This document shows positions 1 to 9,432 of a stretch of 64,000 nucleotides of DNA, one piece after another. Source of the stretch: Litorilinea aerophila (GTDB lineage Bacteria > Chloroflexota > Anaerolineae > Caldilineales > Caldilineaceae); the NCBI RefSeq assembly GCF_006569185.2, contig NZ_VIGC02000005.1, positions 180,898 to 244,897 of the forward strand, in the 5' to 3' direction. The notes under the pieces were generated by a model, which was not told the DNA's origin, searched no databases, and saw only the letters and a list, made by a program, of their open reading frames with translations. The position numbers were made by a program, and so were the translations under genes. Position 1 is the first letter of the stretch. The number at the start of each line of letters is the position of its first letter.

Positions 1-83
1 AGGGAGTGGGCCAGGATATCCAGCAGTTGTTTGACTTCTGTACGATATTCCAGGGATTCGGGCGTAAGCGTTGTGTCGGTCAT
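1..83 (-). CDS. htpG: Molecular chaperone HtpG (Hsp90), N-terminal fragment cut by the window edge
   Basis: The first 27 codons of a minus-strand gene run off the left edge. The peptide begins MTDTTLTPESLEYRTEVKQ and continues LLDILAHSL. This matches the conserved start of bacterial Hsp90, where a Glu/Thr-Lys-Gln-Leu-Leu helix opens the ATP-binding GHKL domain. HtpG is a cytosolic ATP-dependent chaperone. The ATG is preceded by GGGAGGAATCGCC, a good ribosome binding site, and a strong promoter lies 130-170 bases upstream. Only 28 residues are visible, so the family call rests on this short N-terminal signature. Confidence 0.7.
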   Translation of the reverse strand, partial: MTDTTLTPESLEYRTEVKQLLDILAHS

Positions 84-221
84 GGCGATTCCTCCCAAAC
101 GCGGATGTACGTCTGAATCTGCACAGATGGACACGCCCAGCCGGTCCCGGCATTGGGCGGTGGCCCGGGCTGGCCGTCTGGGTGAGCCGCCGCGGCCATG
201 GCCCCATCCGCACAGTCAGAT

Positions 222-250
222 ATCATAGGCAGAGGTGGAAGAGCTGTCAA
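222..250 (-). promoter_or_regulatory. Sigma70-type promoter for htpG
   Basis: On the minus strand TTGACA (250-245) and TATGAT (227-222) are separated by 17 bases. Transcription would start near 215, leaving a leader of about 130 nt before the htpG ATG at 83. It is divergent from the tRNA-Leu promoter, whose -35 box lies 32 bases away. Confidence 0.75.
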
Positions 251-281
251 AATCATTGGCGTATTGCCCTATGGACCAATT

Positions 282-311
282 TTGACTTTTCGTCCCTTCC
301 TCGGCTATAAT
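282..311 (+). promoter_or_regulatory. Sigma70-type promoter for tRNA-Leu
   Basis: TTGACT (282-287) and TATAAT (306-311) with an 18-base spacer. The predicted start near 318 lies six bases before the mature tRNA 5' end. Confidence 0.85.
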
Positions 312-323
312 AGCAACCAACAT

Positions 324-406
<83 letters not shown>

Positions 407-450
407 CTGAAAAATAACAGAAAATGGCAGTGTGCAATCCCTCCAAGAAC

Positions 451-482
451 AAAGCGCCCGGGTACCGAACCCGGGCGCTTTT
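451..482 (+). terminator. Rho-independent terminator after tRNA-Leu
   Basis: A perfect 13-bp inverted repeat (451-463 with 469-481), loop ACCGA, ending in TTTT. It terminates the single-gene tRNA transcript about 45 nt beyond the tRNA. Confidence 0.85.
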
Positions 483-507
483 CAGTTGGCGTTCGTGGCT
501 GGCATTC

Positions 508-609
508 GTAAATCCCGGCAGAAGTTCGCCAATAGTTTCCACCAGAGGGAGTGCGCCCAGAGGGCACCCGGAATTTCTGCCGTGGTATTTGCGCCAGATT
601 GTACTAGTG
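508..609. repeat. Dispersed ~100-bp palindromic repeat, copy 1 of 3
   Basis: This segment recurs at 3388-3489 with the same length and about 90 percent identity, and in shortened form at 58281-58364. Its flanks hold an inverted repeat: CGGCAGAA(A/G)TTC near the left end and GAATTTCTGCCG near the right. The stop codon of the cytochrome c gene at 604 lies within its right end. Confidence 0.85.
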
Positions 610-1158
610 GGACGCCAGGCTGCGCAGGTAGTTGACCAGGTGCCAGCGATCCTCCTCAGAGAGCTGGGACCAGCCGGGCATGGCCGTCCCTGGTACGCCG
701 TGGGTGATGATGTAGAAGAGCGCGCCGTCGGTATTGGCCTGGACGTGCTCCGCGGTCAGGTCCGCCGGCCGGGGATTGAGGGCCATGCCGGCCGGACCAT
801 CGCCTTTGCCCTGGGGGCCATGGCACGCCTGGCAATTTTGGGCGTAGAGGCGGGCGCCCATGGCTACCGACTCCTGGCTGGCCGGGATGGGGTTCTCCAC
901 CGCGGCGGCCTCGGGAGGAACGTTGTGGGCGGCGCTGAGGCCCTCAGGGCTGGTCTGGGCATGTTCGTCCCCTTCTGTATGGGCGTCGCTCCCTCCGGTC
1001 GGGGCCTGTGGATTCATCATGCCCCCGCCCATCATCCCCCCATTCCCCATCATGGGGCCGTGCTCCGCTCCAGCCGGCCCCATGGGCGAGATGCCCATGC
1101 AGCCGCCCAAGAGCATCAGGCCCGCCAGCGTGGCAACAAGCAGCCATCTTCTGTTCAT
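604..1158 (-). CDS. Methionine-rich lipoprotein cytochrome c (class I)
   Basis: A 184-residue secreted monohaem cytochrome. A signal peptide with lipobox LGGC (Cys near residue 20) predicts a lipid-anchored extracytoplasmic protein. Residues 25-50 form a Gly/Met-rich linker (MMGNGGMMGGGMM) of the kind seen in copper-binding regions. The haem motif CQACH is near residue 112, and the distal Met ligand is probably in GTAMPGW. The fold is the small class I type used as an electron shuttle or accessory subunit. AGGAGA precedes the ATG. It lies 57 bases downstream of a second cytochrome c on the same strand, so the two are probably co-transcribed. The physiological partner is unknown. The Met-rich linker and the copper ATPase locus nearby make a copper link plausible but unproven. 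Confidence 0.85.
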   Translation of the reverse strand: MNRRWLLVATLAGLMLLGGCMGISPMGPAGAEHGPMMGNGGMMGGGMMNPQAPTGGSDAHTEGDEHAQTSPEGLSAAHNVPPEAAAVENPIPASQESVAMGARLYAQNCQACHGPQGKGDGPAGMALNPRPADLTAEHVQANTDGALFYIITHGVPGTAMPGWSQLSEEDRWHLVNYLRSLASH

Positions 1159-1215
1159 GACATGTCTCCTGTGAGGTTTGTCTCCTGTAGAGAAAGGGCC
1201 AATTCACCCATCGTT

Positions 1216-1710
1216 TTACCCGCCTTGCTGTCGGGTGACCTCCTGTTGGAAGGCCCGCTCCTGGGGGCCCCAAAAGCCCTTGATGTGCTCTAAAATGGCT
1301 TCCATTTCAGCCCGGCTTAGCCGGTCGCCGAAGGCGGGCATGGCGCTGTTGGGCATGCCGCCGCCCTGGGCGATGATCTGGAGCAGCAGCTCGTCCGGGT
1401 GGTGCCAGGTGTGGCCGCTGCTGTCGTGGGGTGGCGCCGGGTAGACGCCCTGGGCGTTGGGTTCCCGCCAGTTGGGCTGCCCTTCGCCCCGTTCCCCATG
1501 GCAGGATGCACAGTACTCCAGGTAGAGGGCCTCGCCGTCTGGGGCCGTGGCATCGGCAGAAGCCTGGCGAGGCGTCTGGCCCCCACAGGCGCTCAACAAC
1601 ACCGCCGCCAGCCCCACGGCCATCCATACCGGCAGCAGGCGGCCGGCCGAAGTCTGCCACGGTATCCCCATCACTTGGCGCAACTGAATTTCCATACGCT
1701 CGTTTCCCAT
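1216..1710 (-). CDS. Lipoprotein cytochrome c (class I)
   Basis: A 164-residue monohaem cytochrome. A hydrophobic segment (about residues 27-41) ends in lipobox LLSAC, so the mature protein should be lipid-anchored outside the membrane. The haem motif CASCHGERGEGQ follows near residue 68, and a candidate Met ligand lies in NSAMPAFGDRLS. Two ATGs are possible. The one at 1710 is used here, and a second five codons later has GGGAAACGAG before it. It is the first gene of a two-gene minus-strand unit with the Met-rich cytochrome. The sequence supports electron transfer at the cell surface but not a specific oxidase or reductase. Confidence 0.82.
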   Translation of the reverse strand: MGNERMEIQLRQVMGIPWQTSAGRLLPVWMAVGLAAVLLSACGGQTPRQASADATAPDGEALYLEYCASCHGERGEGQPNWREPNAQGVYPAPPHDSSGHTWHHPDELLLQIIAQGGGMPNSAMPAFGDRLSRAEMEAILEHIKGFWGPQERAFQQEVTRQQGG

Positions 1711-1830
1711 TTTTGTTTTGGCGGAAAGAACATTCCACTATCTTGTAGATCCGATCCCCAGATTTCACAGCCACCCACGGCGGGCCGGAGATCCGCCCGC
1801 TGGCGCCAATCGCGAAAGGGTACCGGTTTG

Positions 1831-1990
1831 CCGTAGGGGCGGCACCCAGCCGCCCGTTGTCGCCACATCCCGGCGGGTGAAGGGAGGGCGATGGATGCGC
1901 CGTATGTAGGGGCGAATCATGATTCGCCCCTGCCGCCTACAACGAGGCGGCGATGTCCCGTAGGGGTGGCTCCCCGTTCCCGCCCGCTGA
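1831..1990. repeat. Cluster of GTAGG-type palindromic modules
   Basis: The gap 1711-2273 holds no gene. It contains consecutive hairpin modules, each introduced by GTAGG: GGGCGGC-ACCCA-GCCGCCC, then GGGCGAATCA-TGATTCGCCC (a perfect 20-bp palindrome), then a third at 1970-1990. Between them lies the spacer CATCCCGGCGGGTGAAGG, which recurs near 55.8, 56.0, 63.7 and 63.9 kb. The remaining bases up to 2230 show no recognisable feature. Confidence 0.85.
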
Positions 1991-2237
1991 CGAACCAGTG
2001 GAGCCACGGATAGGCAGAAAAGTCTGTCTCTTCCGCGCAATCTGTGGACCCGCTGTCGCGATTAGAGCATAGCGGAGTCGGCCAGCCTTTTGCAATCCCG
2101 AGGCGAAATGGCTGGCGCGATGGGGAGATCCATGGCGCCCACTCGCGCAAATCCGACAGGGGTAGCGCATTTGCGACAGGGCAGGGCTCTACCCCGGGGA
2201 TGTTGCCTGTCTGCTTGGGTAAGCCCACTGCTTTGGG

Positions 2238-2267
2238 TTGTGTCGGCCCATTGGCCCGTGGTAGGAT
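2238..2267 (+). promoter_or_regulatory. Candidate promoter for the DUF4118 kinase, possibly leaderless
   Basis: TTGTGT (2238-2243), 18-base spacer, TAGGAT (2262-2267). The ATG at 2274 is only seven bases past the -10 box and no Shine-Dalgarno sequence is visible, so the transcript may begin at or next to the start codon. Confidence 0.5.
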
Positions 2268-2273
2268 TCAATT

Positions 2274-3431
2274 ATGTTCAGGAATCGCTGGTCCAGTCGC
2301 CTGCCGACGTCCTGGGGGAGCCTCCTGCTGGTGGTGTCGGGCATTGCGCTGGTCACCGTGCTCCATTACGCCACCACCCCAGGGCTGCGGGAACTACACG
2401 CGGTCTACCGCTATTTTTACTTTCTGCCCATTGTCTATGCCGCCCTGCGCTTTGGCTTCTGGGGTGGCGTGTACACCGCGCTGGCGGCCAGCCTCTTTTT
2501 TGCGCCCCACATTTTCTTCAAATGGGGGGATTTCCCCGAGGACAGCCTCAATGACCTGCTGGTGGTGGTGGTCTTTTGTGCCGTTGCGGCCATCACCGGC
2601 ATCACCGTGGAGCGGCTGCACCGGAGCCAGCAGCAGGAACAGGCCACAGCCCGGCGCCTGGCCGCCACCCTCCAGCGCCTGGAGGCCCAGGGCGAGGAAC
2701 TCCGGCGGGCCGAGCACCTGAGCGCGCTGGGGACCCTGGCTGGCGGGCTGGCCCACGAGATCCGCAATCCCCTGGGCATCATCCGGGCCACCGCCCAACT
2801 GCTGGCCATGGAATGCGGACCAGAGGCAGCCGAGTCTCTGGCCATTATCCAAAAGGAGGCCGACCGCATCGAGCGCTTTATCCAGGAGCTGCTCAACTAT
2901 GCCGGGGAAAGTCGCCTGCAGCGAGCGCCTACCCCTGTGGCTGCTCTGCTGGAACGGGTGGCTGGCCGGCTGCGCCCCTTGCTGGAGCGCTATGCCATCG
3001 CCTGTCGCATCCACGTGGCGGCCGGGGTGTCCACAGCGTGGCTGGATGGGGAACAGATGGAGCAGGCGCTGATGAATTTGTGCGTCAATGCCATCCAGGC
3101 CCTGGACGGCCCCGGCGAGATTCAGCTGCGCGCCTCCCTCGAGGGCGAGGCGTGGCTGGCCCTCGAGGTGATCGACAACGGCCCGGGCATCGCCCCGCCC
3201 GACCGGGTCCGTATCTTCGACCCCTTCTACACCACCAAGGACACGGGTACCGGCCTGGGGCTGAGCGTCGTCCAGCGCATTGTGGCCAACCACGGCGGCC
3301 GCATCACCGTGGATTCCACGCCCGGCCAGGGGACCACCTTTACCCTCTTGCTACCCCTGGACCCGGGGAGAACCCATTCCACATCCAGTAAATCCCGGCA
3401 GAAATTCGCCGATGGTTTCCACCAGAGGTAG
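2274..3431 (+). CDS. Sensor histidine kinase with DUF4118-like membrane domain
   Basis: A 385-residue membrane kinase. Residues 15-110 carry four hydrophobic segments resembling the KdpD-type DUF4118 region, followed by a short coiled coil (about 115-150). The HisKA H-box reads LAHEIRNPLG with phospho-acceptor His161. N (NLCVNAIQAL), G1 (DNGPGI), F and G2 (GTGLGL) boxes of the HATPase domain follow. It should autophosphorylate and donate to the regulator starting at 3532. The last ~17 residues, after the catalytic core, are translated from the ~100-bp dispersed repeat, which supplies the stop codon, so the native C-terminus was probably replaced. The stimulus is unknown. The adjacent copper exporter suggests, but does not show, an envelope or metal signal. 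Confidence 0.88.
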   Translation: MFRNRWSSRLPTSWGSLLLVVSGIALVTVLHYATTPGLRELHAVYRYFYFLPIVYAALRFGFWGGVYTALAASLFFAPHIFFKWGDFPEDSLNDLLVVVVFCAVAAITGITVERLHRSQQQEQATARRLAATLQRLEAQGEELRRAEHLSALGTLAGGLAHEIRNPLGIIRATAQLLAMECGPEAAESLAIIQKEADRIERFIQELLNYAGESRLQRAPTPVAALLERVAGRLRPLLERYAIACRIHVAAGVSTAWLDGEQMEQALMNLCVNAIQALDGPGEIQLRASLEGEAWLALEVIDNGPGIAPPDRVRIFDPFYTTKDTGTGLGLSVVQRIVANHGGRITVDSTPGQGTTFTLLLPLDPGRTHSTSSKSRQKFADGFHQR

Positions 3432-3489
3432 TGCGCCCAGAGGGCACCCGGAATTTCCGCCGTGGTATTTCCGCCCGACTGTACCAGTG
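3388..3489. repeat. Dispersed ~100-bp palindromic repeat, copy 2 of 3
   Basis: Same length as copy 1 (exact offset 2880 bp), with only scattered substitutions. It overlaps the 3' end of the kinase gene and ends 43 bases before the next gene. The terminal inverted repeat is CGGCAGAAATTC with GAATTTCCGCCG. Confidence 0.85.
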
Positions 3490-3531
3490 CCCCGGACCAC
3501 CTGACCGCTGCCGCAGGGAGAGCGTTATAAC

Positions 3532-4794
3532 ATGGCCCGAACTGTCCTGGTGATTGACGACGAAGAGAACATGCGCTGGGTCCTGGAACGGGCCCTCAAG
3601 AAGGCCGGCTACGATGTGCTGACGGCCGGCCGAGGCGAGCAGGGACTCCAGCTCCTGGCCCTCCACCCCGTGGACCTGATCCTGCTGGATTTGAAGATGC
3701 CGGGGATGGATGGCCTGGCCGTCCTGCGGGAGATCCGCCGGCGGACCCAGTCGGTGCCAGTGCTGCTGCTCACCGCCTACGCCACCGTGCCCACCGCCGT
3801 GGCGGCCATGCAGCATGGCGCCACCGACTACCTGCGCAAACCCTTTGACCTGGAGACGGTGCTGGCCAAGATCAACGAATATCTCATGCAACAGCGCCCT
3901 GGGGAGCCGACTGCCCGGACGGATGGACCCTCCTTCGACCTCTTCATCGGCGCCGATCCGGCCCTGGAGCGTCCCCTGGCCCAGGCTCGCTCCGCCTGTG
4001 AACATCTCTACCCTGTCCTGGTGAGCGGTGAGGCCGGCAGCGGACGTCGACACCTGGCCACCCTCATCCACCACCAGACGGCCGCCACTCGACAGGGCCG
4101 GCTGGTGGTGCTGGATGGGGCCAGCCTCTCGTCGGCCCTGTTGCGCCAGGAATTGCCGCCCACAGAGAAGGGGCGCTGGCAGGAAGCCCTGGGCGGCTCC
4201 TTGCTCCTGGCCAACGTGGACGCCGTCCCCGACGAGCTCATGGAAGCGGTCTGGCCCCACCTTCAAAGTTTCCTCCGGGATGCAGACCATCCCCATGGCC
4301 TGCGGCTGCTGCTCACGGCCCAGTGCCTGCCGGACGTCTGGTCCAGCCGTCTGCCGGCGTTGCTCACGGTGCAGTTGCCTCCTCTGCGGGAGCGGCTGGC
4401 CGACCTGCCCCTCCTTCTGGCCCATTTTGCGCCCCAGAGTCGCTGGTCCCAGGAGGCCGAGGCCATTCTGCGGGCATACGGCTGGCCGGGCAACGTGGCG
4501 GAGTTCCAGCGGGTGGTGACCCAGGCCGCCAGGGCAGCCGGCGATGGACCGGTCTTGCCCCATCATCTCCCCGATCATCTCCGCGGGGCCTCCCTGCCGG
4601 CCGGCCCCTACCTGCTGCCGCCCCAGGGCGTGGACCTGGAGGAAGTAGAGCAGGGACTTATCCGACAGGCCCTGGCCCTGGCCGGCGGCAACAAGTCCCA
4701 GGCTGCCCGCCTGCTGGGGCTGACCCGGGCCACCCTCATCTATCGCATGCACAAATACGGGATCCAGGATGACGAAGACCCTACTGATCGTTGA
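3532..4794 (+). CDS. NtrC-like response regulator with degenerate AAA+ domain
   Basis: A 420-residue regulator. Residues 1-120 are a CheY-like receiver with acidic pocket DDEEN, phospho-acceptor Asp53 ([11 protein letters not shown]) and Lys near 104. Residues 135-360 align with the NtrC AAA+ domain: a Walker-A-like [20 protein letters not shown] and [10 protein letters not shown]. The C-terminus (about 375-410) is a Fis-type helix-turn-helix ([18 protein letters not shown]). The Walker A Lys is replaced by Arg, the GAFTGA loop that contacts sigma54 is absent (the region reads [12 protein letters not shown]), and the Walker B acidic pair is lost (LLLANVD). ATPase-driven sigma54 activation is therefore unlikely. 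It may act as a plain DNA-binding regulator. It forms a pair with the upstream kinase and overlaps the next gene by 26 bases. Confidence 0.88.
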   Translation: MARTVLVIDDEENMRWVLERALKKAGYDVLTAGRGEQGLQLLALHPVDLILLDLKMPGMDGLAVLREIRRRTQSVPVLLLTAYATVPTAVAAMQHGATDYLRKPFDLETVLAKINEYLMQQRPGEPTARTDGPSFDLFIGADPALERPLAQARSACEHLYPVLVSGEAGSGRRHLATLIHHQTAATRQGRLVVLDGASLSSALLRQELPPTEKGRWQEALGGSLLLANVDAVPDELMEAVWPHLQSFLRDADHPHGLRLLLTAQCLPDVWSSRLPALLTVQLPPLRERLADLPLLLAHFAPQSRWSQEAEAILRAYGWPGNVAEFQRVVTQAARAAGDGPVLPHHLPDHLRGASLPAGPYLLPPQGVDLEEVEQGLIRQALALAGGNKSQAARLLGLTRATLIYRMHKYGIQDDEDPTDR

Positions 4795-5491
4795 GGACGA
4801 CGCCCAGATACGCCACGTCCTGGAAGGATATCTGAAGCAAGCCGGCTACCGGGTTCTGACTGCCGGGGACGGCCGCACCGGGCTGGCCCTGGTCCAACAG
4901 GAAAAACCCCACCTGGTGGTCCTGGACCTGATGCTGCCGGAACTGGATGGCTGGGAGCTGACCCGCCGCCTGCGGGCCAGCCCAGATCCGGCCCTGGCCG
5001 GCATCTACATCATCATGCTCACCGCCCGGGTGGAGGAGACCGACCGGGTGGTGGGCCTGGAACTGGGCGCAGACGACTACGTGACCAAGCCCTTCAGCCC
5101 CCGGGAACTGGTGGCCCGCATCCGCGCTGCCCTCCGACGCCTGGAAGGCCAGTCCGGCCAGGCCCAGCCCCTGGTGGCCGGCGCGCTGCGTCTGGACCCG
5201 GTCTACCGGACCGTCACCCTGGCCGGGAAGCCCGTCGACCTGACCCGCACCGAGTTCGACCTGCTGGCCCATTTCATGCGTCACCCCGGCCGTCCTTTCA
5301 CCCGCAGTGAGCTGCTGGATGTGACCCAGCGGGACGCTGTGGGCGATGTGAGCCCGTATGAGCGGACCATCGACGCCCATGTGAAGAACATCCGCCAGAA
5401 GCTGGACGATACCGATCGCGAGCGGTATATCGAAACCGTCCACGGGGTAGGCTACCGTTTTGTGCCGCAAGCTGCAGAGGGCTCCCCATGA
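4769..5491 (+). CDS. OmpR/PhoB-family response regulator
   Basis: A 240-residue transcription regulator. Residues 1-122 are a receiver domain with IVEDDAQ, phospho-acceptor Asp53 ([12 protein letters not shown]), conserved Thr in MLTAR and Lys in YVTKPF. Residues 140-233 form a winged-helix Trans_reg_C domain ([38 protein letters not shown]). The start overlaps the preceding regulator gene by 26 bases, and the stop overlaps the next kinase by four (ATGA), indicating a translationally coupled pair with the kinase at 5488. With copB next in line it is the best candidate regulator of copper efflux. That role is inferred from position. Confidence 0.92.
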   Translation: MTKTLLIVEDDAQIRHVLEGYLKQAGYRVLTAGDGRTGLALVQQEKPHLVVLDLMLPELDGWELTRRLRASPDPALAGIYIIMLTARVEETDRVVGLELGADDYVTKPFSPRELVARIRAALRRLEGQSGQAQPLVAGALRLDPVYRTVTLAGKPVDLTRTEFDLLAHFMRHPGRPFTRSELLDVTQRDAVGDVSPYERTIDAHVKNIRQKLDDTDRERYIETVHGVGYRFVPQAAEGSP

Positions 5492-6915
5492 AGCCGTCCA
5501 CCAGCCGCTGGAGTGCACCCCTCTGGTTGCGGTTGACCCTGGCTTTCGCCGCTGTCATTGCCGTGGGCATCGTGGTGACCGTGGTGTTGGCCCGGCAGGG
5601 CACTGCCACCCAGATTTCCCACGTCATGGTCGGGCCGTATATGGTCCAACCTGACTTGTTGCGGAATCTCCTGGCCGACTACTACCGGAAACACGGTGGC
5701 TGGGACGGGGTGGCGGATGCCCTCCCCGGGCTGGTGGCCCAGGCTTCTCCGGCCGGCTCCATGGGCCGCATGATGGGTGAAATGATGGGGCTCTTCAACA
5801 GCCAGGTGACCCTGCTGGATGCCCAGGGGCAACTCCTGGCGCAATCGGGAGAGCCCGCACCCGGTTTGAGCGGGGCGATGGAACAGGGATGGCCCGTGAT
5901 GGTGGAGGGCCGCCGGGTGGGGACGGTGGTCGTCCAGGGGCCGTTCATGACCATGGAAAGCGGCGGAGAGCAGCAGCTGGTCATCAGCGTGACCCGGGCG
6001 GTGTTGACAGCCGGCCTGGTGGCCGGTCTGGTGGCCCTGGCCCTGGCAGCCCTCCTCATCCGCCAGATCACCCGCCCCCTTTCCGCACTGCACCGGGCTT
6101 CCCGGGCCATTGCCCAGGGGCGGCTGGATGTGCGGGTGCCTGTCCAGGGGCAGGATGAACTGGGGCAGTTGGCCCACACCTTCAACCAGATGGCCGCCGC
6201 GCTGGAAGAGCAGGAGCAGCTGCGGCGCAACCTCATGGCCGATGTGGCCCATGAGCTGCGGACGCCCATGGCGGGCATCCAGGGCATGGTGGAGGCCATG
6301 CAGGACGGCGTCTTCCCGCCCACGCCGGAGAACCTGGCCAGTATTCACCAACAGATCGAGCTGCTCAACCGCCTGGTGGAGGAGCTGCGCACCCTGGCCC
6401 ACGCGGAGGCAGGCCAGTTGACTCTGGAAATTACCGCCCTGGATCTGGCCGGGCTGGCGACTCGCCAGGTGGCGCTCCATCAGCCCCAGGCTCAACAGAA
6501 GGGCATTGCCCTGGCTCTGGACATCTCTGAACCCCTGCCGCCCGTGCAGGGAGATGAAAAGCGGCTGGGCCAGGTGCTGGGCAACCTGCTCACCAATGCC
6601 CTGCGCCACACCCCGCCTGGGGGACACGTCACCGTGGCCCTGCAACCCGACCCCGACGGCGTTCGCATGTACGTCCAGGACGACGGCGAGGGCATCGCCC
6701 CGGCGGACCTGCCCCACATTTTCGACCGTTTTTATCGGGGGGATCCCTCCCGCAGTCGTCAGCGGGGCGGGAGCGGGTTGGGGCTGGCCATCGCCCGCCA
6801 GTTTGTAGCCGCCCACGGCGGGCGCATCTGGGCCGAAAGTCCGCCCCCCGGACAGGCTCGGGGCACCCGGGTTTCGGTGGTGTTGCCCCGGCGCCCACCT
6901 CCCAGGTCGGATTGA
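5488..6915 (+). CDS. HAMP-domain sensor histidine kinase (BaeS/CpxA-like)
   Basis: A 475-residue membrane kinase. The first transmembrane helix spans about residues 16-35 and the second about 170-193. The sensor loop between them contains [11 protein letters not shown], a Met-rich stretch reminiscent of Cu(I) ligands. A HAMP linker follows (about 193-245; [13 protein letters not shown]), then the H-box [14 protein letters not shown] with His255. N, G1 (DDGEGI), F and G2 ([10 protein letters not shown]) boxes follow. It overlaps its cognate regulator by four bases and copB starts 36 bases downstream, so kinase, regulator and transporter form one operon. A copper or silver stimulus is plausible from the Met cluster and context, but not demonstrated. 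Confidence 0.92.
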   Translation: MKPSTSRWSAPLWLRLTLAFAAVIAVGIVVTVVLARQGTATQISHVMVGPYMVQPDLLRNLLADYYRKHGGWDGVADALPGLVAQASPAGSMGRMMGEMMGLFNSQVTLLDAQGQLLAQSGEPAPGLSGAMEQGWPVMVEGRRVGTVVVQGPFMTMESGGEQQLVISVTRAVLTAGLVAGLVALALAALLIRQITRPLSALHRASRAIAQGRLDVRVPVQGQDELGQLAHTFNQMAAALEEQEQLRRNLMADVAHELRTPMAGIQGMVEAMQDGVFPPTPENLASIHQQIELLNRLVEELRTLAHAEAGQLTLEITALDLAGLATRQVALHQPQAQQKGIALALDISEPLPPVQGDEKRLGQVLGNLLTNALRHTPPGGHVTVALQPDPDGVRMYVQDDGEGIAPADLPHIFDRFYRGDPSRSRQRGGSGLGLAIARQFVAAHGGRIWAESPPPGQARGTRVSVVLPRRPPPRSD

Positions 6916-6951
6916 CGCCAGATGGACAATGACGGAGAGGAGCTCATCGCT

Positions 6952-9102
6952 ATGACTTCTGAACATGGACACGAGGAAACTATGCCGCAAACCGCACAGA
7001 AACAGGAAGCGCATGCCCATCACGCCGCCCACGCCCACGACCAGGCGGATGGCCAGGCGCCGGCCATGGCCCACGGCGACCATGGGGATGAACACGCCGG
7101 CCACGGAGATGGGCATGGGGGCCACGGCGTCGACCACACCGGCCACGAGCAGATGTTTCGCCGTAAGTTCTGGGTGTCGTTGGTGCTCTCCATCCCTGTG
7201 CTGCTCTACAGCGAGATGTTGCAGAGCTGGCTGGGCTTTACCGTACCGACCTTCCCCGGCAGCCAGTGGATCGGCCCCCTCTTCGCCATCGTCATCTTCT
7301 TCTATGGCGGCTGGCCTTTCATCGATATGGCCATCCCCGAGCTGCGCAACCGCCAGCCGGGCATGATGACCCTGATCTCCCTGGCCATCACCGTAGCCTT
7401 TGTCTACAGCCTGGCCGCGCTCTTCCTGCCCGGCACGGCCAGCTTCTTCTGGGAACTGGTCACCCTGATCGACATCATGCTCCTGGGCCACTGGCTGGAG
7501 ATGCGCAGCGTGCGCCAGGCTTCCGGCGCGCTGGACGAGCTGGCCCGGCTCATGCCGGACACCGCGGAACGCCTGCGGGAGGACGGCAGCACCGAGACGG
7601 TCCCGGTCAGCCAGCTCCGGGAGGGAGACCTGGTGCTGGTGCGGCCCGGCGAGAGCATCCCCGCCGACGGCGAGGTGGTGGAAGGGCGTTCCGCGGTCAA
7701 CGAAGCCATGATTACCGGCGAATCCCGGCCGGTGGAGAAAGGCGAAGGGGACCGGGTCATTGCGGGGACCATCAACGGCGATGGCAGTTTGCGGGTGCGG
7801 GTCACCGCCACCGGCGACCAGACTGCGCTGGCCGGGATCATGCGGTTGGTGGAGGAGGCCCAACAGAGCAAGTCCAAAACCCAGGTGTTGGCCGACCGCG
7901 CGGCCGGCTGGCTCTTCTACATTGCCCTGGCCGCGGCGCTGATCACCGCGGTGGCCTGGAGCGTGGCCCAGGGCTTCCAGGTGGAGGTGGTGGAGCGGGT
8001 GGCCACCGTGCTGGTCATCGCCTGCCCCCATGCCCTGGGGCTGGCTGTCCCTCTGGTGGTGGCCATCAGCACGGCCCTGGCTGCCAATAACGGCATCCTG
8101 GTGCGCAACCGCCTGGCCCTGGAGGCCGCCCGAGAGCTGGACACCGTCATCTTTGACAAGACCGGCACGTTAACCGAGGGGAAGTTTGGCGTGGTGGATC
8201 TGGCCACGGTGGAGGGCTGGGAAACAGAGGATGCGCTGGCCCTGACCGCGGCGGTGGAAGGGGACTCGGAGCATACCATCGCCCAGGGCATCCGCCGCAG
8301 CGCGGAGGAGAAGGGACTCTCACTGCCCCAGGTCAGTGACTTCGAGGCCATCCAGGGGCGGGGTGTGCGGGCCCGGCACCAGGGGAAGGTCGTTCATGTG
8401 GGCGGTCCTCGCCTGTTGGAGATGCTGGAAGTCCGTCTGCCGGAGGCGCTGGCCGCCTTTGAAGAGCGGGCAGCCGAGAAGGGCCAGAGCGTGATCTTCC
8501 TCGTCGTGGAGAAGGAGCCGGTGGCCGCGCTGGCCCTGGCCGACGTGATCCGGGAAGTGAGCTACGAGGCGGTGCGCCAGTTGCAGTCCATGGGGCTGGA
8601 GGTGGCCATGCTCACCGGCGACAGCGAAGCGGTGGCCAGGGCGGTGGCTGCCGAGCTGGACATCGACACCTACTTTGCCCAGGTTCTGCCGGAGCACAAG
8701 GACCAGAAGGTGGCCGAGTTGCAGCGTCAGGGCAAGAAGGTGGCCATGGTGGGCGATGGCGTCAATGACGCGCCGGCCCTGACCCGGGCGGACGTGGGCA
8801 TTGCCATCGGCAGCGGCACGGACGTAGCGGTGGAGTCAGCAGATATTGTGCTGGTCCGCAACGACCCGCGGGATGTGGTGAAGGTCATCCGCCTGAGCCG
8901 GGCCACCTATGGCAAGATGGTCCAGAATCTGTGGTGGGCGGCGGGCTACAACATCGTGGCCATTCCCCTGGCGGCGGGCGTGTTGGTGCCCATGGGCATC
9001 CCGGCCATCTCGCCGGCGGTGGGTGCGGTGCTCATGTCCCTGAGCACCATCATCGTGGCCATCAACGCCCAGCTCCTGCGCCGGGCCGCGCTGGCGGCGT
9101 AG
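6952..9102 (+). CDS. copB: CopB-type copper-translocating P1B ATPase
   Basis: A 716-residue heavy-metal P-type ATPase. The N-terminus (about residues 5-65) is extremely His-rich with no CxxC metal domain. The membrane metal site is CPH (residues 358-360) instead of CPC, the hallmark of CopB-like P1B-3 pumps. Other landmarks are actuator TGES, phosphorylation motif DKTGT with Asp402, and hinge GDGVND. About eight transmembrane helices are predicted. It exports copper ions from the cytoplasm. The ATG at 6952 is chosen because GGAGAGGAG sits just upstream, whereas the in-frame ATG at 6922 lacks such a site. It is the last gene of the regulator-kinase-transporter operon, so copper-responsive induction is likely. 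Confidence 0.93.
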   Translation: MTSEHGHEETMPQTAQKQEAHAHHAAHAHDQADGQAPAMAHGDHGDEHAGHGDGHGGHGVDHTGHEQMFRRKFWVSLVLSIPVLLYSEMLQSWLGFTVPTFPGSQWIGPLFAIVIFFYGGWPFIDMAIPELRNRQPGMMTLISLAITVAFVYSLAALFLPGTASFFWELVTLIDIMLLGHWLEMRSVRQASGALDELARLMPDTAERLREDGSTETVPVSQLREGDLVLVRPGESIPADGEVVEGRSAVNEAMITGESRPVEKGEGDRVIAGTINGDGSLRVRVTATGDQTALAGIMRLVEEAQQSKSKTQVLADRAAGWLFYIALAAALITAVAWSVAQGFQVEVVERVATVLVIACPHALGLAVPLVVAISTALAANNGILVRNRLALEAARELDTVIFDKTGTLTEGKFGVVDLATVEGWETEDALALTAAVEGDSEHTIAQGIRRSAEEKGLSLPQVSDFEAIQGRGVRARHQGKVVHVGGPRLLEMLEVRLPEALAAFEERAAEKGQSVIFLVVEKEPVAALALADVIREVSYEAVRQLQSMGLEVAMLTGDSEAVARAVAAELDIDTYFAQVLPEHKDQKVAELQRQGKKVAMVGDGVNDAPALTRADVGIAIGSGTDVAVESADIVLVRNDPRDVVKVIRLSRATYGKMVQNLWWAAGYNIVAIPLAAGVLVPMGIPAISPAVGAVLMSLSTIIVAINAQLLRRAALAA

Positions 9103-9215
9103 GCATTCACCCCCGGCGGAAGCAGGGGGAAGGGGGCTAGGGGATGAACAGTTACCATCTGTGTTCATCTGTAAAACTCGATGGTTTCTGTAGTCGAGCC
9201 AGCCATGGGGCAATC

Positions 9216-9248
9216 AAAAAACTGCAGGCCCTGAAAGAGGGCCTGCAG
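9216..9248 (-). terminator. Rho-independent terminator after tRNA-Val
   Basis: An 11-bp perfect stem (9222-9232 with 9238-9248) with a 5-base loop. Read on the minus strand it is followed by six T residues, five bases beyond the tRNA 3' end. Confidence 0.85.
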
Positions 9249-9252
9249 CCTG

Positions 9253-9326
<74 letters not shown>

Positions 9327-9351
9327 GTAGATTTCCTGAATGACTGAAGCC

Positions 9352-9379
9352 AGTATATCATATTTGGGCGACAACGCAA
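9352..9379 (-). promoter_or_regulatory. Sigma70-type promoter for tRNA-Val
   Basis: Minus-strand TTGCGT (9379-9374), 16-base spacer, TATACT (9357-9352). Transcription would start about 19 bases before the tRNA. Confidence 0.75.
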
Positions 9380-9432
9380 GTTCGCGCCCGGGTTGTTTTG
9401 AAGTTATGGCAGATGCGTCTGAGGATTTCATC

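Noticed and set aside
6922..6951. Earlier ATG for copB at 6922
   Set aside because: No ribosome site precedes it, whereas the ATG at 6952 has GGAGAGGAG correctly placed; the ten extra residues show no similarity.
5452..8031. An 859-codon minus-strand frame opposite the kinase and copB
   Set aside because: It is a mirror frame of high-GC coding sequence with low-complexity His/Gly/Gln composition and no domain signal; the plus-strand genes have intact motifs and ribosome sites.
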